From Arcobacter acticola (lineage in GTDB: Bacteria > Campylobacterota > Campylobacteria > Campylobacterales > Arcobacteraceae), in NCBI RefSeq assembly GCF_013177675.1, contig NZ_CP042652.1, forward strand, positions 496,001-560,000: 64,000 nt of DNA, written 5' to 3'. The translations under genes and the position numbers were made by a program. The stretch's first letter is position 1, and the number at the start of each line of letters is the position of its first letter. Below are positions 1 through 10,199 of the stretch, piece after piece. The notes beneath the pieces were generated by a model. It was not told the origin of the DNA, searched no databases, and was given only the letters and a program-made list of their open reading frames with translations.

Positions 1-6
1 TTCCTT
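1..6 (-). promoter_or_regulatory. Ribosome binding site of a gene outside the window
   Basis: On the minus strand the sequence AAGGAA lies 20 bases beyond the gltA stop codon, at the very edge of the window. It looks like a Shine-Dalgarno site for the next gene of the nuo-gltA transcript, possibly nuoG, which would start just outside. This is inference from position only. Confidence 0.35.
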
Positions 7-26
7 GCCTTAAGTTTTATTTTTTC

Positions 27-1313
27 TTAGTTTCCTGTGTATAATTGTCTTGGTCTTGCAATTTTATGTTTTGGATCTTGTTTTAATTCAGACCATTGTG
101 CTAACCATCCTGGAGTTCTACCAATAACAAAGATTGGTGTAAACATTGCAGTTGGGATTCTAAGTGCAGTTAAGATAACTCCTGAATAGAAGTCGATATT
201 TGGATATAGTCCTCTTTCAATAAAGTACTCGTCACTTAAAGCAGCTTTTTCAACAGCAGCAGCAATATCAAGTAATTTAGAATCAAGTTTTAACTCTTCT
301 CTTAATTTATCTTGTAATCCTTTTAAAGTTTCAGCTCTTGGATCTCTGTTTTTATAAACTCTATGTCCGAATCCCATTAATCTGAATGGGTCATTTCTAT
401 CTTTTGCTTTAGCAATATAAGTTGGTACATTTTTAACATCACCAATTAATCTTAATTGATCCATTACTTTTTCATTTGCACCACCATGCGCAGATCCCCA
501 TAATGCAGAAATACCAGAAGCAATAGCAACATAAGGGTGAGCTTCAGTTGAACCTACGTTTCTTACAGTTGTTGTAGATGCATTTTGCTCATGATCTGCA
601 TGTAAAGTTAAAATTGCATCAAGTGCATCAATTTCAACTTGTTTGATTTCGTCATTTACACCATCACCTAAATATTTCATTTTTCCACCTGGATATGCTC
701 TTAACATATATAAGAAGTTTTCTGTGAAGTATTTATTTACATCTGGGTAAATTAGTGGAGTACCAATAGAATTTCTATAAGCCATCGCAGCAATAACAGG
801 CATTTTAGCTAAAATTCTTCTTCTCATCATTTTAAATTCTTCTTCATCTTCTAAATGTAAGTGATCTTTGTAAAATGCTGATAAAGCCATAGTAGCAGCT
901 CCCATTGTTGCCATTGGGTGAGCACCATCTGGTAATGCATCAAATAATCTAATAATTCCTTCATTTAAGAAAGATCTATGTCTAATTTCTAAATCAAAGT
1001 TTTTTGAAGCTTCAGGAGTTGGAAGTTTCCCTCTCATTAATAAATAAGAAACATCTAAGAAAGAGTGTTTACCAGCAAGATCTGCAATATCATAACCTCT
1101 ATATCTTAACTCTGAGTTTTCCCCATCAATAAATGTGATTTTAGATTCACAAGATGCAGTTGAAGTATAACCTGGGTCGTAAGTAAACATTCCAGAATCT
1201 TTGTAAAATGTAGAAATATCTACAACGCTAGGTCCTCTTGTTCCATCAATAATATTATATTCGAATGATTTGCCATTTCTGTTGTCAGTTAATGTCATTG
1301 TGCTTTTTGCCAT
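27..1313 (-). CDS. gltA: Citrate synthase
   Basis: Condenses oxaloacetate and acetyl-CoA to citrate, the entry step of the TCA cycle, in the cytoplasm. The 428-residue protein has the usual type II (bacterial hexameric) length. The catalytic triad is visible: His276 in GSAHGGAN, His317 in GFGHRVYK and Asp374 in NIDFYSG. The start is supported by CAGGAG seven bases upstream. It lies only 34 bases after nuoF on the same strand with no terminator between, so it is almost certainly part of the nuo transcript, an arrangement that links supply of reducing power to its oxidation by complex I. Identification is secure; co-transcription is inferred. Confidence 0.97.
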   Translation of the reverse strand: MAKSTMTLTDNRNGKSFEYNIIDGTRGPSVVDISTFYKDSGMFTYDPGYTSTASCESKITFIDGENSELRYRGYDIADLAGKHSFLDVSYLLMRGKLPTPEASKNFDLEIRHRSFLNEGIIRLFDALPDGAHPMATMGAATMALSAFYKDHLHLEDEEEFKMMRRRILAKMPVIAAMAYRNSIGTPLIYPDVNKYFTENFLYMLRAYPGGKMKYLGDGVNDEIKQVEIDALDAILTLHADHEQNASTTTVRNVGSTEAHPYVAIASGISALWGSAHGGANEKVMDQLRLIGDVKNVPTYIAKAKDRNDPFRLMGFGHRVYKNRDPRAETLKGLQDKLREELKLDSKLLDIAAAVEKAALSDEYFIERGLYPNIDFYSGVILTALRIPTAMFTPIFVIGRTPGWLAQWSELKQDPKHKIARPRQLYTGN

Positions 1314-1347
1314 AAATTTCTCCTGTTTATTAAATTAAATTTTAGTT

Positions 1348-2598
1348 TTAGTTTTTAAAATATATATTAAATTCTTGTGGGAATTTTCTTACAATACTTT
1401 CAATAATATCTTTTACCGCTGGAGCAAATACACAGATTGTTTTACCATTCATTGTACTGCACACATCAAGTATTGTATTTAAATCTTCACTTGAACCATC
1501 ACCATTTAAGATTTTTCCTAAAATCTTATCAATCCATCCTGTACCCTCTCTACAAGGTGTACATTGTCCACATGACTCGTGGTGATAAAATTCAATTAGA
1601 TTTTTAGCTACATCAACCATAGATGTATCTTCATCAATAACTATCATCCCTCCTGTACCTAAAGTTGAACCAATATCCCACATAGATTCATAATCTAATA
1701 CTGCCTTTTCCACTTCATCTGCAGTTAAGATAGGGCAAGATGAACCTCCTGGAATGATTGCTTTTAATTTTTTTCCTTCAATCATTCCACCACCTAGAAC
1801 GTTTAGAAAATCAATCATTTTGTTTCCATATGCCATTTCATAAACACCTGGGTTTTTCACAGGCCCTGAAATTGCAAATAGCATTGTTCCAGGTGATTTA
1901 GGAGTTCCATATTTTGTATACCCCTCAGCTCCATTTTCTACAATATTTGGCACACTTGCTATTGTTTCAACATTATTTACAGTTGCTGGATTATCAAAGA
2001 ACCATTCACACTCTTTACCATGTGGTTTAAGTCTTGGATGTCCACGTTTTCCCTCAAGTGATTCAATTAATGCTGATTTTTCTCCACAAATATAAGCTCC
2101 ACCACCTCTATGAACTGTGATGTCTAGTTTAAAGTCATATTTGTTCATGATTTTATCACCAATTATTCCAGCTTCGTAGGCTTCTTTTATCGCAACATTC
2201 ACTCTATCTGAGAAAAATTTATATTCACCTCTGATATAAATATATGCATGATGTGCATTTATTGCATAACAAGTGCAAATAATTCCTTCTATTAAAAGAT
2301 GTGGGTCATATTGAAAAATTTGTCTATCTTTAAAAGTCCCTGGTTCTGATTCATCCCCATTTACAATTAAATATGCAGGTCTTGGATCATTTTTAGGCAT
2401 TAGTTCCCATTTTGGACCACAAGCAGCTCCCCCTCCACCTTTTCCTCTTAATCCTGATTTTGTAACTTCAGCAGTTACTGCATCAGGAGTCATAGAAAAT
2501 AGTTTATCTATAGAAGAATATCTTCCATTTGCAAGAGCAACTTCAAGTTTATGTGAATCTGGAATATCAAAATTTTGACTTACTATTTTTGTTATCAT
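1348..2598 (-). CDS. nuoF: NADH-quinone oxidoreductase subunit F
   Basis: NADH-binding, FMN-carrying subunit of the peripheral arm of complex I; it takes the hydride from NADH and passes electrons to the chain of Fe-S clusters. The 416 residues show the glycine-rich NADH/FMN loop around residues 49-64 (GLRGKGGGG), the motif RGGGAYICGEKSAL, and the N3 4Fe-4S ligands Cys343, Cys346, Cys349 (SCGQCTPC) and Cys389. Its start overlaps the end of nuoE by four bases. Presence of a full NuoF is notable because Campylobacter and Helicobacter lack NuoE and NuoF and use other electron donors; here NADH itself should be the donor. Confidence 0.97.
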   Translation of the reverse strand: MITKIVSQNFDIPDSHKLEVALANGRYSSIDKLFSMTPDAVTAEVTKSGLRGKGGGGAACGPKWELMPKNDPRPAYLIVNGDESEPGTFKDRQIFQYDPHLLIEGIICTCYAINAHHAYIYIRGEYKFFSDRVNVAIKEAYEAGIIGDKIMNKYDFKLDITVHRGGGAYICGEKSALIESLEGKRGHPRLKPHGKECEWFFDNPATVNNVETIASVPNIVENGAEGYTKYGTPKSPGTMLFAISGPVKNPGVYEMAYGNKMIDFLNVLGGGMIEGKKLKAIIPGGSSCPILTADEVEKAVLDYESMWDIGSTLGTGGMIVIDEDTSMVDVAKNLIEFYHHESCGQCTPCREGTGWIDKILGKILNGDGSSEDLNTILDVCSTMNGKTICVFAPAVKDIIESIVRKFPQEFNIYFKN

Positions 2599-3074
2599 TT
2601 TTTACACTCCGCAATTAACTCATCAACTTTTTGATTAGTTAATTTTTCATGATATTGTCCATCAAGTGCAAACATTGGTGCTCCACCACAAGCACCAAGA
2701 CATTCAACTTCGCTTAGATGAAACAATCCATCTTCACTTGTTTGACCTGGTTCTATGCCTATTGTTTGTTTTATATGATTTTTAATATCTTTTGAACCAC
2801 ATAACATACATGATAGAGTTTTACAAAGTTCAATATGGTGTTTTCCAATTGGTTTTAAATTAAACATAGTATAAAAAGTTGCTACTTCATATACTTGAAT
2901 TGGAGTTTTTCCTAATCTATCCGCCACATAAACCATAGCTTCAGGACTCACCCAAGCTTCTTGCTCTTGAACTAGCCATAATGCTGGTAACATAACTGAA
3001 TCAATTACAGGATATCTACTTACGTATTCTTGAAATTTTATTTCATTTTCGCTTGAAAATTTAAATGTACTCAT
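2595..3074 (-). CDS. nuoE: NADH-quinone oxidoreductase subunit E
   Basis: Thioredoxin-fold subunit carrying the N1a 2Fe-2S cluster; it partners NuoF in the NADH dehydrogenase module. At 159 residues it has normal family length. Cluster ligands are visible as Cys84 and Cys89 (C-x4-C) and Cys125 and Cys129 (C-x3-C). The gene overlaps nuoF by four bases downstream and shares one base with the end of nuoCD upstream, so translation of the three is coupled. Confidence 0.96.
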   Translation of the reverse strand: MSTFKFSSENEIKFQEYVSRYPVIDSVMLPALWLVQEQEAWVSPEAMVYVADRLGKTPIQVYEVATFYTMFNLKPIGKHHIELCKTLSCMLCGSKDIKNHIKQTIGIEPGQTSEDGLFHLSEVECLGACGGAPMFALDGQYHEKLTNQKVDELIAECKK

Positions 3075-4708
3075 TATCTATCAAACTCCCCTGCAATAAA
3101 ATTCATACTTGCCATTGTAACAACAGCATCTGCTAACATTCCACCTTCAACTATTTTTGCATAAGCTCCAAGTGCATAAAAACAAGGAGGTCTGCATTTA
3201 ACTTTATAAGGTCTACCACTTCCATCACTTACAATGAAAAATCCTAATTCACCATTTCCACCTTCAGTTGAAGAATAATATTCACCTTTTGGAACTTTTA
3301 TACCTTCAAATGTAAGTTTAAATTGATTCATTAAACCCTCAATATTTCCATAAACATCTTTTTTAGAAGGAAGTAAAATTCCAGGAGCATTTACATTTAT
3401 AGCACCATCTGGTAATTCACGCATAGCCTGTCTAATAATTCTGATTGATTGTCTCATCTCTTCAAATCGACACATCATTCTGTCATAAACATCACCATGA
3501 CTTCCAATTACCATATCAAAATCAAAATTTTCATAACCATAATAAGGTTTGTCTTTTCTTAAATCATGAGCAACACCGGCTGCTCTTAAATTTGGTCCAG
3601 TAATTCCATAATCAAGTGCAAAATCAGCTTTTATAACGCCAACATCTTGCGTTCTATCATGGAAAATCTTATTATGTGCAATTAATGATAAAGCATCATC
3701 AATAGCTGTTTCTGTTTCTTTTAATACAACTGCTAAATCTTCATTAAAGCCATCATATAAATCAAACTCTAAACCACCAATTCTTGTATAAGTATTTGTT
3801 AGCCGTGCACCTGTTAATTTTGATAATAAATCATAAGCTTTATCACGTGGTGCGAATAAATACCAGAAATTTGTAAGTCCACCAAGGTCAACCATATTTG
3901 CAGCATTACAAACAAGATGATCTATTATTCTACTTAACTCACCAATGATTACTCTTATCATTTTAGCTCTTGGCGTAATATCAATTTTTAGCATTTCTTC
4001 AACTGCTTTTGAATAACCAATATTATTTAAAATAGCACTACAATAGTTTAATCTATCTGTATATGGAATAATTTGAGAATAAGTATGATTTTCACAAGAT
4101 TTTTCAAAACCTCTATGTAAATATCCAATCTCTGTTACACAAGCTGTGATTGTTTCACCTTCCATAGCAACAAAGTTTCTAATTGTTCCATGTGATGCTG
4201 GATGTGATGGTCCAACATTTAAAAGCATTAAGTCATTGATATCTTCAGCTGTATAACCTTTTGAAGTAAGTAGTGGATGCATTTCATCCATTAAATCTTC
4301 AGTTTGAGTACAGATTTGACCCTTTGTGATTTCATAATCTTTTCTTAAAGGATGCCCAACAAATTGATGATGATTTAAAACTCTTTTTAAATTTGGATGA
4401 CCTTTAAATTTAATACCATATTGATCAAAAGCTTCTCTTTCAGCCCAATTTGCAGCAGCATATATATCACTAATTGTCTCAAGTTCTAAAGTATCATCAT
4501 CAATAAATGACTTTACAGAAATTTGATTTTTAAAACTTGTATCTCTTAAAATATAAACTGCTGCAAATCTACTAGGTGTAACATCTGGAAATTTCAAATA
4601 ATCAATAATAGTAATATCTAATAAAGTCGTGTAATTATCTTCATTTTTTAATTTAGAAATTGTAGATTTAATATCATTAGCTTCAATTAACATATCACAT
4701 TTAAGCAT
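3074..4708 (-). CDS. nuoCD: NADH-quinone oxidoreductase fused subunit C/D
   Basis: Single 544-residue chain joining NuoC (roughly residues 1-150, 30-kDa subunit with the [13 protein letters not shown] motif) and NuoD (from about residue 165, [12 protein letters not shown], 49-kDa subunit that helps form the quinone site). The fusion also occurs in enterobacteria. The NuoC half is short. The chosen ATG is preceded by AAAGGA seven bases upstream and overlaps the 3' end of nuoB by eight bases; an in-frame ATG five codons later is less well placed. Part of the nuoABCDEF run. Confidence 0.95.
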   Translation of the reverse strand: MLKCDMLIEANDIKSTISKLKNEDNYTTLLDITIIDYLKFPDVTPSRFAAVYILRDTSFKNQISVKSFIDDDTLELETISDIYAAANWAEREAFDQYGIKFKGHPNLKRVLNHHQFVGHPLRKDYEITKGQICTQTEDLMDEMHPLLTSKGYTAEDINDLMLLNVGPSHPASHGTIRNFVAMEGETITACVTEIGYLHRGFEKSCENHTYSQIIPYTDRLNYCSAILNNIGYSKAVEEMLKIDITPRAKMIRVIIGELSRIIDHLVCNAANMVDLGGLTNFWYLFAPRDKAYDLLSKLTGARLTNTYTRIGGLEFDLYDGFNEDLAVVLKETETAIDDALSLIAHNKIFHDRTQDVGVIKADFALDYGITGPNLRAAGVAHDLRKDKPYYGYENFDFDMVIGSHGDVYDRMMCRFEEMRQSIRIIRQAMRELPDGAINVNAPGILLPSKKDVYGNIEGLMNQFKLTFEGIKVPKGEYYSSTEGGNGELGFFIVSDGSGRPYKVKCRPPCFYALGAYAKIVEGGMLADAVVTMASMNFIAGEFDR

Positions 4709-5216
4709 CTAAAATTCCTTTAAACTCTTTAACTCTATCTTTTATAACTGAATCGCTTTGAGCTTTTTCTTGAATTCTCATAATTGCATCAAGAACAGCT
4801 TCAGGACGAGGTGGACAACCTGCAATATACTCATCAACAGGAATTATTTGATCAATTCCTTGCAAAGTAGTATAGTTATCATAAAATCCACCAGAACAAG
4901 CACATGCTCCCATAGAAATAACCCATTTAGGTTCACACATTTGTTCATATATTTTTTGTAAAATTGGTGCTTGTTTATATGAGATTGTTCCAGCAACAAT
5001 AAGTAAGTCTGCTTGTCTTGGCGAAAATCTTACAACTTCTGCTCCAAATCTTGAAAGGTCATATTTAGCCCCTGCAACACTCATAAATTCAATACCACAA
5101 CAAGCTGTTCCAAAAACCATTGGCCATAAAGAATAAGATCTTCCCCAGTTTACTGCGTGATCAAGTCTAGTAGTAACGATAGAATCGCCAAATTTTGATT
5201 CAACTCCTAATCCCAT
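4701..5216 (-). CDS. nuoB: NADH-quinone oxidoreductase subunit B
   Basis: Peripheral-arm subunit (PSST homologue) holding the terminal N2 4Fe-4S cluster that reduces quinone. The 171-residue chain shows the tandem cysteines Cys39-Cys40 in GTACCGIEF, Cys105 in SMGAC and Cys134 in AGCPPRPEA, all expected cluster ligands. It overlaps nuoCD by eight bases and nuoA by ten bases, in keeping with a tightly packed operon. Confidence 0.97.
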   Translation of the reverse strand: MGLGVESKFGDSIVTTRLDHAVNWGRSYSLWPMVFGTACCGIEFMSVAGAKYDLSRFGAEVVRFSPRQADLLIVAGTISYKQAPILQKIYEQMCEPKWVISMGACACSGGFYDNYTTLQGIDQIIPVDEYIAGCPPRPEAVLDAIMRIQEKAQSDSVIKDRVKEFKGILDA

Positions 5217-5569
5217 GATAATGCCTTTTTCTTGTAGATATAAATTAAACCTGCAAATAATAATCCCATAAAAATAAACATTTTAAATAGTCCATAATAA
5301 CCAAGTTCTAAAATATTTATTGCCCAAGGAAACATGAAAATAATTTCCACATCAAATAGTAAAAATGAAATTGCAACTAAATAAAATTTAACTGAGAATC
5401 TTATATTTGTTGTTCCCACCGGATTAGAAACACCACTTTCATAAACAGTGTTTTTAATTTTTGAATTCTCATTATTTGGTCCCACAAATTTTGACAATGC
5501 GAACACAGAAACAAGAATTAGGCCAATGGCTACAAAAATAACAGAGGCTAGAATTAATTCAGTTGACAT
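5207..5569 (-). CDS. nuoA: NADH-quinone oxidoreductase subunit A
   Basis: Small membrane subunit of complex I at the junction of membrane and peripheral arms. The 120 residues contain three hydrophobic helices (about 5-26, 63-83, 88-108) and the family motif YESGV near residue 43 and [10 protein letters not shown] near 71. It is the first gene of the minus-strand operon nuoA-B-CD-E-F-gltA; GGGAAG lies just upstream of the ATG. The intergenic stretch 5570-5697 should hold the operon promoter, but I could not single out one convincing -10 element. Confidence 0.96.
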   Translation of the reverse strand: MSTELILASVIFVAIGLILVSVFALSKFVGPNNENSKIKNTVYESGVSNPVGTTNIRFSVKFYLVAISFLLFDVEIIFMFPWAINILELGYYGLFKMFIFMGLLFAGLIYIYKKKALSWD

Positions 5570-5697
5570 TTTCTTCCCTATTCATTAATTTTAATATTTG
5601 ATTGTACACTATTTTCTATACATAATAAAGTTTTTCAATTATTTATAATTGATAATCCTAATAGTGAGAAAAAAGGTAATACTTTGCTATCTTATTG

Positions 5698-6870
5698 CTA
5701 CTTAAAACTAACAGATAACTGATTTAATGCTATCTCTAGGGCTTTTCTACTAAGTGCAGTGTTCAATCTAAAATATTTATTTCCATTGTTACCAAAAGAA
5801 ACACCATCATTTAAAGCAATTTTTGATTTTCTTAATAATAGTTCTTTTATCTCTTCATGGGATAGATTTGTCTGTATAAAATTTAACCAAATTAGATAAG
5901 TTGCTTCAGGAATTTGAAAATCAATTTTCAAATTGTTTTCTTCTAAATATTTTTTTATAAATAAAATATTACCCATAATATAATCTTTTAATTGTTCAAC
6001 AAATAAAGCTCCATTTTCATAAGCTGCTTTTGTTGAAATGTATCCAAAAAAGTTCACTGAATGAATCTCTCTTTTATGTGCTATTTTTTTAAATCTATCT
6101 AAAATAAAACTATTTTTACTTATAGCATATGCGCAGTTTAAACCTGCAATGTTAAATGTTTTTCCTGCACTATTTAAAGTAATTGTTTTTTGTGCTATTT
6201 TTTCGCTAATTGAGGCAAGTGGAATAAACTTTTTAAAAGTAATATCACTATGAATTTCATCTGAAACAATTATAATATCGTTCTTTATACAAATATCAGC
6301 TAGTTCTTCAAGTTCTTCTTTAGACCAAACACGGCCAACTGGATTGTGTGGAGAACAAAGAGCTAAGATTTTTGTTTTAGGTGTAATTTTACTTTTTAAA
6401 TCTTCTAAATCCATAGTGTAATAACCATTATCATTTTTTAGCTCATTAATTACTACTTGTCTATTATTTGCACTTATACATTTAAATAATGGTGGGTAAA
6501 TTGGAGTTTGAACTATTACTTCATCCCCTTCTTCACTAAATGCTTCAATGCAGGCACTATAAGCTGGAACAACACCATTTATCATAAAAATATCTTCTTT
6601 ATCTATATTCCAATTATGTTGATTTTTTTGCCATGAAATAATTGATTGAAATAATCCATCACTTTCTACACTATATCCATAAGAAGCATTTTGTGCTGCT
6701 TTTATGATTTCATTATTTATAAAATCAGGTGTTTTAAAGTCCATGTCTGCAACCCAAAGTGGATTTAAATCTTTATATCCAAAATATTTTTCTAATCCAT
6801 CCCATTTTGTACAATTTGTATTTTTTCTAATTATCTCTTCATCAAAATTGTATTTAATATTATCAAGCAT
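5698..6870 (-). CDS. MalY/PatB-type PLP-dependent C-S lyase (cystathionine beta-lyase-like)
   Basis: Fold-type I PLP enzyme of the class I/II aminotransferase superfamily, subgroup MalY/PatB, whose members cleave cystathionine or cysteine conjugates. From the preferred ATG (complement of 6868-6870, with GGGG eight bases upstream; a TTG two codons earlier is also open) it is 390 residues. Visible motifs are PLWVADMDF near residue 37, SPHNPVGR at 173-180, SDEIHSD at 203-209 and the Schiff-base lysine Lys237 in NSAGKTFN. The WVADMDF motif favours a C-S lyase over an aminotransferase. Monocistronic, divergent from the decarboxylase gene. Substrate not determinable from sequence. Confidence 0.85.
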   Translation of the reverse strand: MLDNIKYNFDEEIIRKNTNCTKWDGLEKYFGYKDLNPLWVADMDFKTPDFINNEIIKAAQNASYGYSVESDGLFQSIISWQKNQHNWNIDKEDIFMINGVVPAYSACIEAFSEEGDEVIVQTPIYPPLFKCISANNRQVVINELKNDNGYYTMDLEDLKSKITPKTKILALCSPHNPVGRVWSKEELEELADICIKNDIIIVSDEIHSDITFKKFIPLASISEKIAQKTITLNSAGKTFNIAGLNCAYAISKNSFILDRFKKIAHKREIHSVNFFGYISTKAAYENGALFVEQLKDYIMGNILFIKKYLEENNLKIDFQIPEATYLIWLNFIQTNLSHEEIKELLLRKSKIALNDGVSFGNNGNKYFRLNTALSRKALEIALNQLSVSFK

Positions 6871-6960
6871 ATTCAAAACCCCTATTATAAACTATTTTTT
6901 ATTGATAAAATGATATAAGATTTATACTAATTACCTTATTAGGTTTACTTTGGGGAAGAA

Positions 6961-8772
6961 ATGAAAGAAGCAATTGAACTACTAAAAAAGAATAATTTAC
7001 TAAAAATTATAGATGATGAACTAGATATTTATTTAGAAATTCCACATGTTGCATATGTTGAAGTTAAGACAGATGATTCTAAAGCAATTTTATTTACAAA
7101 TGTTGTAGACAGAAAAAACAATAAAAAATTTGATATTCCAGTTTTAATGAATGTATTTTGTAATGAAAAAGCTGTAGAACTTTTTATAGGTGATGGAGAT
7201 AAAATAGGAAATGAAATTCAAAGCCTATTAAAAATGAAACCACCAACAACTTTTAGTGAGAAACTATCAACTTTTGGAAAACTATTTGCTCTTAAAAATA
7301 CAATTCCTAAAAAAAATAAAGGGAAAGGTGAGTGTCAAGAAGTTATAAAACTTGGAAGTGATGCAAAACTTTCAGATTTACCAATCCTTACTACTTGGGA
7401 ACAAGATGGTGGCCCTTTTATTACTATGGGACAAGTTTATACAACATCTTTAAATGGAGAGTTGAAAAACCTTGGAATGTATAGACTTCAAGTTTATTCT
7501 GATAATACTTTAGGTCTTCATTGGCAAATACATAAAGACTCAAATCACTTTTTCCATGAGTTTAAAAAAGCAGGTAAAAAAATGCCAGTTTCTATTGGTA
7601 TTGGTGGAGATCCTATGTATATTTGGTGTGGACAAGCACCACTTCCTATTGGAATTTTTGAGTTAATGCTTTATGGTTTTGTAAAAAATAAAAGTGCACA
7701 ACTTGTAAAATCAATTACAAATGATATTTGGGTACCTAAAGATAATGATTTTATTATTGAAGGTTTTGTAGACCCTTCAAAAATGAGAATAGAAGGACCA
7801 TTTGGTGATCATACAGGTTATTATACACTTGAAGAAGAGTATCCATTTATGGAAATTACTGCAATTACAAGTAAAGCAAAACCTACATTTTTAGCTACAG
7901 TTGTTGGAAAACCTCCTTTAGAAGATAAATATATGGGACATGCAACAGAGAGAATTTTTTTACCATTATTAAAAACAACTGCACCTGATTTAATAGATTA
8001 TTATATGCCTGAAAATGGTGTTTTTCATAATTTGATTTTGGCTAAAATTAAAACACTATATCCAGGACATGCATCTCAAATGATGCACGCATTTTGGGGA
8101 GTAGGGCAAATGAGTTTTGTAAAACATGCAGTTTTTGTAAATGAAGATGCACCATTACTTACAGATCATCAAGGAATAATGAAACATATTTTAAATAGAT
8201 TAAATATTGATGATATGTTAGTTACAAAAGGTGTAGTAGATGCCCTTGACCACTCAAGCCCAAAATTTGCTGTTGGTGGAAAACTAGGACTTGATTGTAC
8301 GGGTGATGAAATAGCAGAATTAGGAATTACTCTTTTAGAAGATAATGAACTTTTAGAAAGAATGAAAGCAATTACAAGTGAAGTAAAAGATTTAAAACAA
8401 TACTTTACTGATACAAAAAACCCAATTGCAGTAATAAGTGTAGAAAAAACAAGAAATCAAAAATATCTTTTTGAAGATTTAAAACCATTATTTGAACATA
8501 TTAAAGTTTTAATAATTGTTGAAAGTAATAAAAATGATGTAAATAACTCTTATATGTTAGTTTGGAGAGTAGCAAATAATATAGATTCAAATAGAGATTT
8601 ATTTATTGATGGACATACTATGTGTTTAGATGCAACAAATAAAAATGCCTTTGATAATTTTAATAGAAGATGGCCTGATGATGTTGATTGTTCAAAAGAG
8701 GTTATTGAGTCACTAAGAGAGCGAAAAATTATAGATGTAAGTGATGAGTTTATAAATAAATTTTATCTTTAA
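6961..8772 (+). CDS. mqnL: UbiD-family menaquinone biosynthesis decarboxylase (MqnL/SCO4490 type)
   Basis: Member of the UbiD family, which decarboxylates aromatic or alpha,beta-unsaturated acids with prenylated FMN. The length of 603 residues and lack of an accompanying ubiquinone pathway fit the TIGR03701-like SCO4490 group assigned to the futalosine route of menaquinone synthesis, the route used in Campylobacterota. Conserved blocks include GPFGDHTGYY near 280, the Glu/Arg-rich active-site region and the C-terminal RWPDDV. GGGGAAG precedes the ATG. It is a single-gene unit ended by a clear terminator. UbiD membership is certain; the menaquinone role is from family knowledge. Confidence 0.85.
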   Translation: MKEAIELLKKNNLLKIIDDELDIYLEIPHVAYVEVKTDDSKAILFTNVVDRKNNKKFDIPVLMNVFCNEKAVELFIGDGDKIGNEIQSLLKMKPPTTFSEKLSTFGKLFALKNTIPKKNKGKGECQEVIKLGSDAKLSDLPILTTWEQDGGPFITMGQVYTTSLNGELKNLGMYRLQVYSDNTLGLHWQIHKDSNHFFHEFKKAGKKMPVSIGIGGDPMYIWCGQAPLPIGIFELMLYGFVKNKSAQLVKSITNDIWVPKDNDFIIEGFVDPSKMRIEGPFGDHTGYYTLEEEYPFMEITAITSKAKPTFLATVVGKPPLEDKYMGHATERIFLPLLKTTAPDLIDYYMPENGVFHNLILAKIKTLYPGHASQMMHAFWGVGQMSFVKHAVFVNEDAPLLTDHQGIMKHILNRLNIDDMLVTKGVVDALDHSSPKFAVGGKLGLDCTGDEIAELGITLLEDNELLERMKAITSEVKDLKQYFTDTKNPIAVISVEKTRNQKYLFEDLKPLFEHIKVLIIVESNKNDVNNSYMLVWRVANNIDSNRDLFIDGHTMCLDATNKNAFDNFNRRWPDDVDCSKEVIESLRERKIIDVSDEFINKFYL

Positions 8773-8796
8773 AACAAAAATCAAACACTAAGGAAT

Positions 8797-8829
8797 AAAA
8801 GAGAAGAGCATTGCTTTTCTCTTTTTTTT
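8797..8829 (+). terminator. Rho-independent terminator after the UbiD-family gene
   Basis: A stem of about 13 base pairs (AAAAGAGAA with TTCTCTTTT, extended by GAGC/GCTT with one G-U pair) closes on a three-base loop and is followed by a run of T. It lies 25 bases past the decarboxylase stop and just before the convergent ThrE gene end. Confidence 0.85.
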
Positions 8830-8830
8830 A

Positions 8831-9298
8831 CTAAATTACGGGTCTGTTTAATCTCATATAATACAAAGATGTAAGAGCCAATCCAAATGTAATAGCTCCT
8901 AAAATAGATAATGCTTTTAGAAAGTTTTCAATAAATAATTCTATTAATTCAGGGCTAACTCCATGAGAATTCATATCAACTAAGCTTATCATTGCAGTAA
9001 ATGCATAAGTTCCTGGAATCATGGGAATTATGGATGCAACTGAATAAACAGGTCTTGGAATTAGAAATTTTCTTGACCAGCTAAGTGTAATAAAACCAAT
9101 AGAAGATGATGCTATAAAAGTTGATAGTTCAATTGAAAGACCAAGCTCCATTGAAATATTTCTAATAATATAAGTTATTGCTCCACCTAATGCACAAAAA
9201 ATCAAAGTATGCTTTGGAACATTAAATAGCATTGCAAAACCAGTTGAAGCAATACTTGCAAATATAGATTTAATTAAAATATCAAAAATTATTTCCAT
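8831..9298 (-). CDS. Threonine/serine exporter, small (C-terminal, ThrE_2) subunit
   Basis: 155-residue integral membrane protein of the DUF3815/ThrE_2 family with about five hydrophobic segments and the motif SFGIL-like core around PMIPGTYAF near residue 92. In Corynebacterium ThrE, this domain and the DUF1212 domain are one chain exporting threonine and serine; here they are split over two adjacent genes. The ATG follows the stop of the upstream gene almost directly with AAAGGA in the preceding coding end, so translation is coupled. Confidence 0.82.
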   Translation of the reverse strand: MEIIFDILIKSIFASIASTGFAMLFNVPKHTLIFCALGGAITYIIRNISMELGLSIELSTFIASSSIGFITLSWSRKFLIPRPVYSVASIIPMIPGTYAFTAMISLVDMNSHGVSPELIELFIENFLKALSILGAITFGLALTSLYYMRLNRPVI

Positions 9299-9299
9299 C

Positions 9300-10073
9300 T
9301 TACCATCCTTTGATATTTAAAAGTGACATAGCTAATACAATTCCTGATGAAGAAGCTATTGTTAAAATAATCGCTTGTAACCATCTTCCCCATCCCATAC
9401 TTAAATAACCTTTGAAGGCATCTAAAAAAGAGTTTACAAAAGGAACCCCAGGCACTAATAGTAAAACACTTGAAGCTAAGACAACATTTGGAGTTGTACT
9501 TAAATTAAATAAAATTGACAAACTAGCAAGGCAAGTTGCAAGAAAAGCAGTTATTCCAAAAGTAATAATCATTACAAATCTTTTTCTATTTAGTTCTTGT
9601 CTAATAAACATAGCAATACTTGCAACTGCAAAGGTTATAAAAAATGCATTAAAATCGCCATTTTGTAGATTTGAAAATGATGCACATGCAAAACCTACCA
9701 TAAATACAACTAACCATCTATTATAAAGATTTGGTTTTATATTTTTCAAATAATTCATCACATAATTTGCATCGTAATTATTTCTCTCGATTTGAATAAC
9801 CATTTTTTGAACATCACAAACTATAGACATATTAATAGGTTTATGATGAACTCTTCTAGTTGTTGTAACAGATTGATTATTGTATAAAGTTGTTAATACA
9901 ATGGCAGCTGGAATTAATGACATTTCAACAGAATTCATTCCTAAAGCAGTACCTAATCTTTGGGCTGTTTGTTCTATTAAAATACTCTCTGCACCAAACT
10001 CTAGCATCAGAACTGCTGCTTTTATAATGGCTTGTGTGATTTTTGTTTGTTCTTCTTGTGTTATTTCTTGCAT
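9300..10073 (-). CDS. Threonine/serine exporter, large (DUF1212, ThrE N-terminal) subunit
   Basis: 257-residue protein with a soluble N-terminal half (residues 1-125) and about five membrane helices in the C-terminal half, as in the DUF1212 domain of ThrE. Typical features are FGAES near residue 27, the TTRRVHHKPINM stretch and PLVPGVPFVNSF-like segment (LLVPGVPFVNS near 206). Together with the following small gene it should form a threonine/serine or related amino-acid exporter in the cytoplasmic membrane. Substrate is inferred from the family only. Confidence 0.85.
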   Translation of the reverse strand: MQEITQEEQTKITQAIIKAAVLMLEFGAESILIEQTAQRLGTALGMNSVEMSLIPAAIVLTTLYNNQSVTTTRRVHHKPINMSIVCDVQKMVIQIERNNYDANYVMNYLKNIKPNLYNRWLVVFMVGFACASFSNLQNGDFNAFFITFAVASIAMFIRQELNRKRFVMIITFGITAFLATCLASLSILFNLSTTPNVVLASSVLLLVPGVPFVNSFLDAFKGYLSMGWGRWLQAIILTIASSSGIVLAMSLLNIKGW

Positions 10074-10199
10074 ATTTCTTTATTTTTAATATTAATTTTT
10101 TAGAATTATAACTAAATAAGTTAGCAAATATATTTGCTTTGTGTATAAAATTTAATAAAAAGAGTTAATTAGATATAATTTTTTAAATAAAGGGATATA

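Noticed and set aside
9412-9726. Open frame of 104 codons on the plus strand inside the ThrE gene
   Set aside because: Antisense shadow of a well-supported membrane protein gene; no ribosome site and no recognisable protein features. The same holds for other antisense frames in this window (for example 4758-4961, 42009-42332, 54498-54866).
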